A stretch of 64,000 bases of DNA from Hybos culiciformis (taxonomy: Eukaryota; Arthropoda; Insecta; Diptera; Hybotidae), in NCBI GenBank assembly GCA_964007475.1, contig OZ023273.1, positions 150,022,444 through 150,086,443 on the forward strand, given 5' to 3'. Shown here in pieces: positions 54,001-64,000 of this stretch. The notes under the pieces were generated by a model, which was given only the letters and a program-made list of their open reading frames with translations, searched no databases and had not been told where the DNA came from. The stretch's first letter is position 1; each line of letters opens with the position of its first letter. Position numbers and translations under genes: made by a program.

Positions 54001-57000
54001 AATTCACAGAGCATACAATCGTTTGATATCCATTCTTGTTGTCATAATTACCATTGGCAAAAAATGAATCTTCTTCTTTATAAAACGGAGTAATTAATTT
54101 TACAAAGAATTCTTTTCTTGCTGGACCTTTTCTAAATATTTGAAAATTTCCTTGAACCACATCATTTTCTGCTTCAGCTACTGCCCATTGAATTCGACCG
54201 ATACCTTGAATATCTTCAATATTTCGATATGACATTCTTGAAGATAATCTCCTTCTTGCCTCATCCGATTCATAATTAGCTTCGGCAAATACATCAATTG
54301 GGTTTGAATGATCACCTAAAACGTATTCGATTAAATTTCCTCTATACGTAGCATTCAGTCTATGAACGTCTCTAATTGGTTTAGGTAATAATGCAACAAA
54401 ACCAAGGAACACATCATTTTGCGACAATAACTTTAGACTGCTATTAACATCAAGTTCCCATAAATTGTCAACATTTAATTTAGCACCTGCTAAAAAACGT
54501 TGGAAGTTCTTGTTAGGGTTAATGTAATGTGCACTGGCTTCCGTCATTCTCGATTCACCATTAGATTTTTCAAATGTATTTTGTGCGGAAATTTTCATAT
54601 TTTCCAATAAAATCCAAGTCCAATCAAAGAAACCTCTGCCCTTAAAATTTTGGATATCATAATCAGCTTCTAATCTCCCTGAATTTTCACCTACATTCAT
54701 ATTTCCATTAACTTGAATATTTTCTAAGCCTAAAGTTCTCCAAGGTGTTTCTAAATTAAAATTACTTTCATAAAATCCTTGACCATGTTGCTTCAACTTT
54801 GTATTGAAGCTGATTCGTGAAATTTCTATTTCAGTTGACTGAACTAATGTTGAAATTTCCCAATTCGAAAAACTCATTATAGTATACCCTCCGTTAATTT
54901 GACACATTTTGCCATCTTCGATTGAATTAAATCTAAAAGTTTTTCCATAATTTCCAGGTGTGTCCGCTAAACTAAATTCAATAACACCGGATGGGCCATT
55001 AATTTTTGGCTTTACAACTAAGTAGACTTTAACAGGGAAATCGGAATCTAATGTAACGGGTCCATCAATATTGTAAAATATTTTATTATTTCTGGCTAAC
55101 TCGCCAAGTAATCGATATTCATTAGGCTCACTCATTTTATTCAAAGTACCACTTAAAGAAATATTTTTAAATCCTTCAATCGGTGTTGAAATTTCAATAT
55201 TTACTATGTCCCTTTTCCGTGATGCCATGCCTTTATATTCAACAATTCCATTATTATTATCAATCATTGTTAGATCAAAAGATAGTAAAGGACTAGGGGT
55301 TCTTGTAGCTAAAACAGAAATTTCAGCTACTTTTAATGGCAACATATTAGTAGTTAATCTGGATTTCCCGTCGAAAAAAAAATCATCTTTAATCCATTTA
55401 GTATCAATTTTCATTTTATTCACAGATTTATCATTTCGAATTTCAAAACCTAATTCAATTTGTTTATCTTGAGCAGATAAATCTCGTTTAAGTTGAAAAT
55501 TCATTCCATAAAGTGGTACAATTTGGCTTTTTAATATCAATCCGAAAATAGTTTCTAAAAAATTGTCATCCGATTCTATGGAACCTCCCACTGAAAGTAA
55601 AGTATCAGCTGTCTTCGTAGTGAAATTTGCTCGATATAGGGTGTCTTCCGTTTCTAAGTAACCATTTATATCGATTCGAGGGAGCAATTTGAAAGGAGTC
55701 TTAAGAGTTACCTTCAAATCACGTGTCCTAACATCAGTTTCGTTTACTATTGTGTAATTGACCATATAACCTACGCTTGTCCATTCATCACCAAAATAAG
55801 AGATTTCTAATCCGCCGATATATTTTGATCCGAAATCAAGATTATATTCAAACTTAGATTTGATGTCCTTAGCGAATGCAAATGGAGTTTTAAGAACCAA
55901 GATATTTTTTATTTGCAACATATCAGGGTAATAAACATTATCAGCGAATTCTATATCTCCCTGAGGTAATTCTATATGACCAGTAGTGAAATAATAGTCT
56001 CTTGTTTCTTGTATATCTATAAAACCAATTATTGTTGGATAAATCAGAACGTCTAATTCTAGATTCGCTTCCAAATTAAAATATTCATAGTCGTCTTCTT
56101 CCGATTCTTCTTCAACAGGAAGCTGATATTCTTCATCATCTAACAGTTGTACATATAATTGCTTAGAACCTAGGGTATTAATGATTTGTGGTCTGGGTTT
56201 TCCGGTAATTTTAACGCCAAGTTTATGTATCGACAATTTTCCATAGGCCATGTATATAAACTCGTCAGTGTGATTAAGGAATTTAATTATTATACCGTTC
56301 TCTTCGAAGTCTTTCAAAGGCGTGAAAACCATATAAGAATATTCAAAATCGGAATAATCTTCCATTCGCCACACACCTGTAAATCCTAAGGTTACATTGT
56401 TCCATGTCCCACGCCAATCAGTAGTATCTGGTTTAAGTTTAGCTACAAGTGCAATGCGTTTGAAACCATCAATAGGAGTAGCTGCACTTAATTTTATATC
56501 AAAATCTGAAAAACTATTAATTGCCAATAATATTTCTCCACCAATAGCGCCAACAGGAGCACTAATTTCCGCAACAGCATGACGTTTTTTTTCTTGTAGG
56601 CCAAATCTACCAGTTACAAATTGAAATTTTGGGAAAGGAGTGGTAATGTTTACTTGAAGCATGTTATCTGTGAATTTATTCACATAACCAATTAAGGATA
56701 ATAAAAATTTTCTTTTTTCAAAATTGATTTTTGCAGCAGCTTGAATTTGACGATTTTCTCCCAAACTTATCAGCAAAGCCAAGCTGTTTCTTTGATAATT
56801 TTCAATTGGAGTCCGAATTTGTACGGCTCCCGAAATATTTCTAAATTTCTGATTTTTTTCATATCTCCAGTCTGAATGTATGTTGTACGTGCTTGTTGTT
56901 TGATTTGAATTGGTGTAGCGGAAATTGGCATCAGTATTAATGTTTTTCAAATCGTGTTTATGTTTAAGGAATGCGCTGACTGTTGGTACATCTGGAACTG

Positions 57001-60000
57001 AACTGTTAACTCCCAAAAGGAGCTCACATTTTAGAAAATCATTTGTTATTGCATAATCACTTTTATATTTAATTCCAAAGAATTGATTTTCCGCCCAAAG
57101 CAATGTAGTATTAACAAGTATCATATTGTTAGCGAGATATATTCCACCATCAAATTGATTCTGTCGCCAGCCTTCAAATGGAGTTTTAAGTTCGGATGAC
57201 AAATACGAATCTGACGCATTTTCTGATGCAATGAATCCAGCATTGTAATTCAAGACAAGAGCTTCATTTGTATTCCAACTAACGCGAGCGGTACCATAAT
57301 ATTGTGGTCCTCCTGTGAAAGCTTGGAATCCACAGCTAAAAGTTCGATCAGGATATGTTAGCATCTGAAATTAAAAGTTAATGAAATTATTTGGAATAAA
57401 CACAAGACTTCAATCCTACCAGTGTTCCATCATATTTTGAATTATCTGGATTATTAAACTCGCCAAGCAAAGCCAATCTTTGTGAAGGATCTCGATTTGC
57501 GTCCCACTTAATTTCAACCGAAAGTTCCTTTTTTTGAGCTGATGTTACCCCTGTGATTTTAATATGAATATCTCGTACTCTGAAATTTATTATGCTTAAT
57601 TACTTAACTTATACAAAGAAAATATATGTAATATATGGCCGATCATCCTAGTCGTCATTGTAGAATTATATTTTTTTTATTTCCTAAATAAAACAATTTT
57701 TTCAGTTTTTTTCGTATCTACGTACACATCTATCTATCTATCTACCTAATTAACTAAATAATAAACGAAAGGCCGAAACTACTAAAATTAAAACACGTGA
57801 ATAAAGATTTTTTTTGTATATTATTAGAAAAACGTACTTACTTGTCTAAATGAATTTCGATTACCAACAGTTTATTCTCTCTGGTAAATAATTTCGAAGA
57901 CACCCAATAAACTTTATCGTTTAATTTTAACTCTGCATATGAATTTTTTTGACGCATTCCCAGGGAAGAAAGCTTTAAAGTCAAACCATAAGGTATTTCA
58001 TTATAAGTAGCTTGTAAATCAGTGAATATTTCCAATGAATTTCTTCGATAAATCAAATCGATTAAGGTATTTTCAAATAATGGGCTAGTTATAAATAATT
58101 TTAGCTGATGATATGACGGGTAATTTCTAGTTCCTCGATTGGCATAAAACCCATTAAAAGCTACTGAATGTTTATTAAACCAAGATCCTTTAAAGTCAAT
58201 CTAAAATTAAATAAATGTATATTTAAAAACACATAAAAATATAAAAGTTCATAACTATTTAGGTATATAATATTAAGATTTGAAGAGAACCAATCAAAAA
58301 TTATCCGAATATAAAGCTTTAAAAACCAATTCGATTCGGAAATAATTGTAAATATTTATTGAAAAGTTTATCAGCAATTAAAGTCGGTAATAAAAAATAA
58401 CACAAACACTTAATTCTTTTGGGCGAATTTACAAATTCGAGTCCGAGCGAGGTGGGAATTGAACCCACGACCGAACATGACGGATGATAAAGTCCGCTAT
58501 ATATTGGATTCAAATAAAATTATGTTATTGTATCAAAATTGTTCATATAATTATGATCATTCACATATCATAATCCTTTAAGTACTTAGAATAAATAAGT
58601 GAGTTATCGTTGTGGGTTTGTGGCGAATTACTTACCGTATAATTTTTTGGATTTTGTTCGATTAATTTCAACCGAGCGGTACATGAATCAAAATCTGGTA
58701 CTGAAATATTCAAATTGGCATCTAAGTGTAAATATTTTCTTTGTGGTAAATAAAGAGAAAAAAATCCTGTAGCCTCCTTTTGGGGAGCATAGCGTAGTCC
58801 CAACAGCAAGTTATGCAAAACACCTTTTTTATGAATTTCTTCATGCCTAAACCAGAAAATTTTTTAAGTAGAGTAATTTATTAAAAAATATAAATATTTT
58901 TACTTAAGCTGAATGCGAAAATCAATATTAGATTTCGGTCTTGTAAGTTCAATCATTGCTCTAGCTCTAAATGGGTCTTGACGTTTTTCGGGTTCAACTC
59001 GTGCAAAAACTAATCTTAACGTTGTCATGTAATGTGGATCTACAAAATCTTCAGCATTGTTAAAAGTTATTTTAGCCTCAGTATGTGCTAATAGAGATAA
59101 CCATGTCATTGTGGATGCAAAATTAAAGTTTGGATGTGCTGTAGTTTTTAATTTCAAGGCACCATCATATTCCGTTCTAGTATTTCCGCCCTTATTACTC
59201 ATCTTGCCCTCCAATTCGATTTTTTCAATTTTATTTTCCTCAAACTTAAATAAAATAGTAAAATAATGGAATTTAATAATTTATCGAAAAAAAAACTTAT
59301 AGCTTACTCTGTAGTCCATTGCTAATTTAATAGAAGATGTTATATCTGTCCTTTGGTAATTCCCATAGAGTTTCGCTTGCAATTTTTTTGTTTCAAAATT
59401 TAAATTAATGTCATTTTGCAGCACGCCGTTTTTGGAAGTTATTTTAAATGTTCCTTTCATTCCAGCCACGATTTCATCTTTAACGTATAAAAGACAGCTA
59501 GGTGTGTAAAGGTGACCGTTTTTAATAGCAGTGCTATTCATTTTTAAGTCTAGTGCGAAATTTTTCTTTCCATTACTTTCAATATAGAATTCCAAACGTT
59601 TATCATTTGGTTCTGATTTGTACAAGGCCACAGCTGAATGCTCTCCACCCCCTAAAAGGAATCCTAGTGATGCATTAAATGCATCTGGTTCATTTTTAAT
59701 CGTTGCCGTTAAAACACGTCTGACTGCTGATCCTGGAGTTTCAAATTTAAATGAACCTACTGTTGTATTATCTACTGTATCCCGTCTGTATTCAAAGACA
59801 AATGTTTTTGCTCCAGGATCGGTTTTTTCAAGTTGAACATTTAAATCGATAGGACCACTTAACAATACACCAGGATTATTGAGGGAAGAACCACTTACAT
59901 CAGGGACACTATAATGCGAGCATATTTTTAGGCCAATTGCCAAATCTAAAACTGACCAGGAGCAAGTTGTATTTGCTGATCTTTTCTCGATGCCAGCCTG

Positions 60001-63000
60001 AGAAATTTCTTCATTATCCTTAAAAACCAATAATTCTGATTTTGCACTAAAAATTTCATTTTTATCTTGTGGTAAGTCGAATGTTAATGAAACTAGATTT
60101 GAACCACGAACTTTAAGTTTTGCTTCAACGGAAGAGCTTGAAAATAAATTACTTTTCAATCGAATTCCGGATTTTGCATAAAAGAAATCTGATTCCATTG
60201 TTGTTAAGATATCGACAGACACACTTGGTTTTAATTTGCCTTCAATATCCAAATTAATTCCTTCAGGACCATCGCTTTGTTTCAAGTCACCAGACAATCT
60301 CATATCTATTGAAGAAGCACCGTAAGCGTGGATTGAAAGTGGAAGTCCTGAACTTAGTGGCACGTTAAAACTAGTATCCAAAAAGACACCAGATTTTGAA
60401 TACGTTATTTTCTGACCAGATAAAAATTTTCTGGCTAATAATAAAGGATTCAGTTTTTGAGCTCTATCAATGACTTCAGACATCCCATTAATCGATATGT
60501 AATGTAAATCATTACCAAAAGTTCTAAACCCTATCGCTGCTTTAGGCTCATTATAATTATATTTTAAATTATAACCTAATCTGTCAACATCAGTTTTAAT
60601 TTGTTGTTTTCGTGCTTCAGAATCATTATCATTTTTGCTTTCAGATGTGCTACCATTTTCTTCACTAGTTTCTGATTCATGATCTTCCTCAAAATTATAA
60701 TCATCGTTCGAACGTTTAATGCGCAATTTATCCAAATTTATAAATTCTTCAACTAGAAAAAAAAATTTACAAAGTTAATATTTTCACTATAAAAAATAAA
60801 ATAAATAGCTTTAACATTTATTCTTACCGTCATTTCGTTCAGAACTATCATCACCAAAGAATTTATTCAGAAATCCAAATTTCTTGCGTACAACTTCTGC
60901 ATTAAATGGTCCATTTGGCCCAAATATCGATGATACAATTTGTTCAAATCCTTGAGTTCGTGCGGAAATTTCGAAAAAGTTAACTGATTCACCGAAAAGA
61001 TCGGCTGTGAAGTTTAAAGTCAAAATTCTGGGCAAATATGAATCAGTTCCAAAAATCACATTGGCATCGATATCAGTTCCTTGAAATAAATTTTTTTTGT
61101 TAGTTATTTTTATAAATAATGTTTTAGAAAATGACTTATTTGTTTTAGAAAATGACTTATTTTTATTGAAATGTTTGCGCCAACCAAAGAATTTAAAACT
61201 TACCGAAATTATATTCATCAAAAAATAAACTGTGTTCATAATTTCTTGAAAATTTTCTTATGTCCATTTTGTATTTAGTTCCCAAATTATCATTTATTAA
61301 TAAACCTTGAGCTTCAACTCTTACTGGTGAAGCTGATTTTGCTAAATTTGTTAAATGTGACCATACGTACGATCCTACTTGATTCACTTCCTCAGTTTCA
61401 AGAACTTTTTTTATGGCACTTATTGATAAATAATCGGGACAAATCATAGCTTGCAAATAGCTGTAAATTCGAATTTCAGAATTTGTGGTGAATGTCTGAT
61501 AAATATCAAGAAAGAATTCACGATGACGAATACAATTTGTTCGACGAAATGATAAAACTGCTTCTAATCTTATTTCAAGTGGCAGATCATCTTCATTTCG
61601 AATCATATTTTTCAGATTATCAGAGAAATTTTTTGTCATAATACCAATATTTCCTAATCCCTTTAGAATAATTATAAGTCTTTCTTTTACTCTTCTCTCA
61701 TTTAAATTAGATTGCAATAATCGTAAATATTCATTTTCCAAATGTTGAACAATTCGTAATACTTTTTCATTTCCCTCACAATTTGAATTATGCTGACAAA
61801 AAGCGTAAACAACAGCTGTTGATCCCAATGTAAATTCTGGATTTGTTTTTTTCTGACCATAATCTAAAATAGTGTAAAAAGTTTCTAATGTTTCTTCATC
61901 TGGTCGTTTTATGAATGCCATAGTGTTCATCCAGCTTTGAGCGACTTCTTTTGGAATTTCTTCGTTAACAATTTGATCCCTCATCAGTTGATATGATTCT
62001 GTTGTGCCGACATAAGGTAAACTTTCGAGCATGTGATTTCTAAAAAAGTTTATGATTTAACAATTTTTTAATTCTTTTTTTTTAACAATAGTCCCAGAAA
62101 TCGAAAGAATAAAAAAAAATCATGAAAATTAAATACTAGAAGCTTTTGAGAATTTCTTAGTTGAATATTAGATATATGTGAATTTATTTTTTTTAAATCT
62201 TACTAAGTCCCGCCATTATTTCGAATTATTTCTCTGAGCTTAATATACTTACTTTCCTTTTTCACAGATACTGGAAGATCGAGTTAATAACTGATGCAGT
62301 GCTTTATAGGAAAGCAGGCGTATTGTTTCTAAGAATTTAGTAAATGTGTCAATAAATTCCCTTTGGATATTTGGAAAACCTAAATTACACATTTGTTTTA
62401 ATAAATCGCGAGCTGCTTTTATTTCGCCATGTGTTGGTTTAATTGTTGGTGTATGATCAAAATCAAGACCAGATCTTTTGCTCACAATTTGTTTATCTAA
62501 AATTTATTTAAATGGTTTAATAATTGTTATTATTTTTATTTTTTTTGCAATTATTAAAAAATTGTAATGTCAGTTACCTTCATTTGAAAAATACTCATTA
62601 ATATCAAAGTCTACTTCTCCCGATAATTTGAATTTTGCATCGGAAATTGTTACTGCTCCTGTTTTATTACTAGAAAACGGTATCAATTGATGATGTTCAT
62701 AGCATTGAACGGAATCATAAATATTATGATCAACAGATATCTAAGAAAGAAATAATTTATTAGTTTCATAGTTTATTAATCTCTTTAATTGCCTTTAATC
62801 AAGTATTGATCTTAACTTACATTGCAATAACTCTCTGAATTCAAAATTGGCCAAATAGATTTGCCATCTCGAAATGAATACGGTGTTGTATGCAAGAATG
62901 AATGCATTTTATTTCTATTTTTGCATGTTTCAATATTTTTATATTTAGTAATTATGACATGGGTATCTTCCGCACCTTGCAATGAATAAGCAACTTCGCA

Positions 63001-63533
63001 ATCACCAGAGACATCAATCTCAGTTGTATTTAAATCAACATCAAATCGAAGCATTGTGTTTTGAAAACTTGATAAGATACCTTTTTTTAGATTTAAAACC
63101 CATGCTGGCTCCTCTAAAATTGGACACACTTCATCGATAGCACCGTCATGAAATGAAAAACGTAATTCATTATTCTCCAAAGCTTTTGCCAGTTCCTCAT
63201 TATGTGCATGTACATCAGGATCTTCTGCTTCTGTGTAATCATCAGTGTAGTCGTCAAAAATGAAACCAGGCGATTCTGAACTATCTGTAAGTTTTTCTCT
63301 TAACTCAACATTAGTTATTTTTAATATTCCTTCACATAGTTTGGGAAAAATCAAATTAACTTTGCTTTTTAAATATAAATCAGATGTATTCTGACCAATG
63401 CCAAAAAATTCTGTTCTGATATGTAAAGAATAATCATAAATGTATTTCACTGATGATCTGTACTTAAATTTACTATTTTCTTCGTTGTAATCACATACTG
63501 GACGACCACATATTTTCGGGTCTTTCAAAGGAT
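47038..63533 (-). CDS. apolpp: Apolipophorin precursor (apoLp-II/I), 22 exons, 5' end outside or unseen
   Basis: Precursor of the two structural apolipoproteins of lipophorin, the hemolymph lipid shuttle secreted by fat body. Exons, high to low: 63533-62821, 62740-62578, 62496-62253, 62039-61204, 61079-60828, 60752-59308, 59244-58904, 58846-58636, 58200-57842, 57579-57420, 57364-53492, 53176-52931, 52873-52628, 52572-51731, 50933-50699, 50614-50329, 49942-49289, 49219-49050, 48981-48892, 48714-48149, 48083-47630, 47568-47038. All introns are GT-AG and phases agree, giving 4304 codons before TAG. Numbered from the first full codon: vitellogenin-type lipid-transfer module about 1-650, furin site RIKR at 746-749, lipid-binding region to about 3700, von Willebrand D (CSYVLAHD, GVLGTMNNE) about 3703-3900, von Willebrand A-like region about 3990-4200, acidic tail. 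The first exon starts inside a codon, so the signal-peptide exon lies upstream. It is about 900 residues longer than insect relatives I remember (about 3300-3400). Identity is very sure; exact exon ends are inferred. Confidence 0.95.
48149..49219 (-). other. von Willebrand factor D domain exons of apolipophorin
   Basis: Exons 49219-49050, 48981-48892 and 48714-48149. The first has the strand CSYVLAHDF that begins vWD domains; the last has the GVLGTMNNEVFDD signature followed by NEFVNSWSL and a set of cysteines. vWD domains occur at this place in all large lipid-transfer proteins of insects (apolipophorins, vitellogenins). The role in lipophorin assembly is known only generally. Confidence 0.9.
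51301..51713. repeat. Long inverted repeat (foldback) in an apolipophorin intron
   Basis: Left arm about 51301-51480, right arm about 51540-51713, nearly identical in opposite orientation; for example CCCATGGTTTGCTGCATCTT on the left and AAGATGCAGCAAACCATGGG on the right, and the outer GGATTTCCAGTG against CACTGGAAATCC. The loop of about 60 bases includes an uninterrupted A run (about 51514-51539). It occupies the intron between exons 51731 and 50933. It looks like a foldback/MITE insertion or an inverted duplication; no coding capacity. Confidence 0.85.
53492..57364 (-). other. Giant internal apolipophorin exon (1291 codons)
   Basis: A single open exon of 3873 bp, in phase 0 at both ends, encoding beta-strand-rich sequence typical of the lipid-binding middle of apoLp-I. 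Phrases such as 'TPFE/IEGF/K' at turns recur through it (for example STPIEGFKNISL, ATPIDGFKRIAL, KTPFKLLP), as expected for long amphipathic beta-sheet repeats. About residue 410 of the exon there is an acidic patch (EEESEEDDYEYF, near 56090-56130). Its plus strand shows several short open frames that are shadows. The exon accounts for 30 percent of the visible protein. Confidence 0.9.
58381..58500 (-). mobile_element. tRNA-derived SINE, copy 2, in an apolipophorin intron
   Basis: Minus strand: ATGTTCGGTCGTGGGTTCAA and the rest of a B box (TTCAATTCCCAC), then the same body as the copy at 8.8 kb (CGAATTTGT ... GAATTAAGTGTTTGTGTT) and a T-rich end. The A-box half is truncated or diverged. It lies between exons 58636 and 58200, in the same orientation as the gene. 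Confidence 0.65.
60712..60723 (-). other. Furin-type cleavage site (RIKR) between apoLp-II and apoLp-I
   Basis: Codons for R-I-K-R followed by S, near the start of the sixth visible exon, about residue 749 counted from the first full codon in the window. RX(K/R)R is the furin consensus, and insect apolipophorin precursors are cut at this place (about residue 720 in Drosophila) into apoLp-II (N-terminal) and apoLp-I. The residues just after the site (SNDDYNFEEDHE and on) are acidic and serine-rich, suggesting an exposed loop. The cleavage itself is inferred from motif and position. Confidence 0.8.
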
Positions 63534-64000
63534 CTGTAAACGAAAAAGAAAAACTATTTAATAATTTCTGTAGGATCTTTAGTTTCTTTTATATACGCAT
63601 AATTAATTTTAAATCATAAAAATATTATTCATATTGTATGTTCGTGGTTAACTCGAAGACCATTATTTGCATTTTGATGCGGTTTTCATCAGCACCAGTC
63701 GACCGCGTTTCCATTTCTAATCGCCTTCTAGTCTTTTTCTTTTAAGAAATTGTTTAGACTTCATATTAACTGGTTGGTTAGTGATAATAAAACAGTTTGA
63801 TTTCAGGATATTTCAAAAATAGAGGATTTCATAGTTTTTATGTAATTTATTGAATTTATGTAAAAATTATTTCAAAACCAGTTCGACCGTGGTTGAAGCT
63901 TGGCCATCTATAATTCTATATTATATTTTTTACAACATATTTTTTTATCACGATAATTTAATAGGATGTGGCGCCATAATACCATCAATTGAGTTTATGT
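63534..64000. other. Upstream intron (and unseen first exon) of apolipophorin
   Basis: A good acceptor (TTTTCGTTTACAG) precedes the first visible exon, whose first two bases complete a codon from an earlier exon. I find no signal-peptide exon in these 467 bases, so it probably lies beyond the window. Confidence 0.6.

Noticed and set aside
55206..56582. Plus-strand open frames inside the large apolipophorin exon
   Set aside because: They are shadows of the minus-strand coding exon.
58319..58513. Short frame overlapping the intronic SINE
   Set aside because: Explained by the SINE sequence; the apolipophorin phases join without it.

Overview
This is a strongly AT-rich (by eye about three quarters A+T), repeat-littered piece of eukaryotic nuclear DNA. 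All protein-coding genes are split by short GT-AG introns and lie on the minus strand. Their families (insect lipophorin precursor, brambleberry, GPI-anchored Ly6 proteins) identify an insect; I cannot name the order or species from sequence alone.

Right half (about 35.7-63.5 kb): four genes. (1) An apolipophorin precursor (apoLp-II/I) in 22 exons from 63533 down to 47038. The exon phases join without a frame break into 4304 codons, with only the signal-peptide end missing. It is the hemolymph lipid carrier: lipid-transfer module, furin site RIKR, very long beta-rich lipid-binding region, von Willebrand D domain and a von Willebrand A-like tail. (2) A brambleberry/Kar5/GEX1-family nuclear-fusion protein in 6 exons (45883-43061, 538 aa). 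(3) A Ly6-type protein with two tandem Ly6 domains in 5 exons (40310-37359, 297 aa). (4) A single-domain, probably GPI-anchored Ly6 protein in 3 exons (36787-35707, 164 aa). An orphan signal-peptide exon that lost its ATG (35279-35222) shows this small cluster grew by local duplication.

Left half (1 to about 35 kb): no convincing host gene. It holds AT-rich DNA with transposon relics: a tRNA-derived SINE (8.8 kb; a second copy sits in an apolipophorin intron at 58.4 kb), a palindromic foldback family (about 18.0, 20.3 and 28.0 kb), a 468-bp inverted-repeat element carrying a fragment of an arthropod protein family with a CYICGEY motif (23.4-23.8 kb), a 704-bp hAT-type MITE with a perfect 8-bp target duplication (30.0-30.7 kb), an internally deleted LINE (32.2-33.2 kb), several short tandem duplications and older dispersed repeats. 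An intron of the apolipophorin gene also contains a long inverted repeat (arms of about 175 bp).

Functionally the four genes are not an obvious pathway. Apolipophorin acts in hemolymph lipid transport, brambleberry at the nuclear envelope, and the Ly6 proteins outside the cell or on its surface. Exon coordinates below were derived by reading splice sites and checking phase; there was no transcript evidence.
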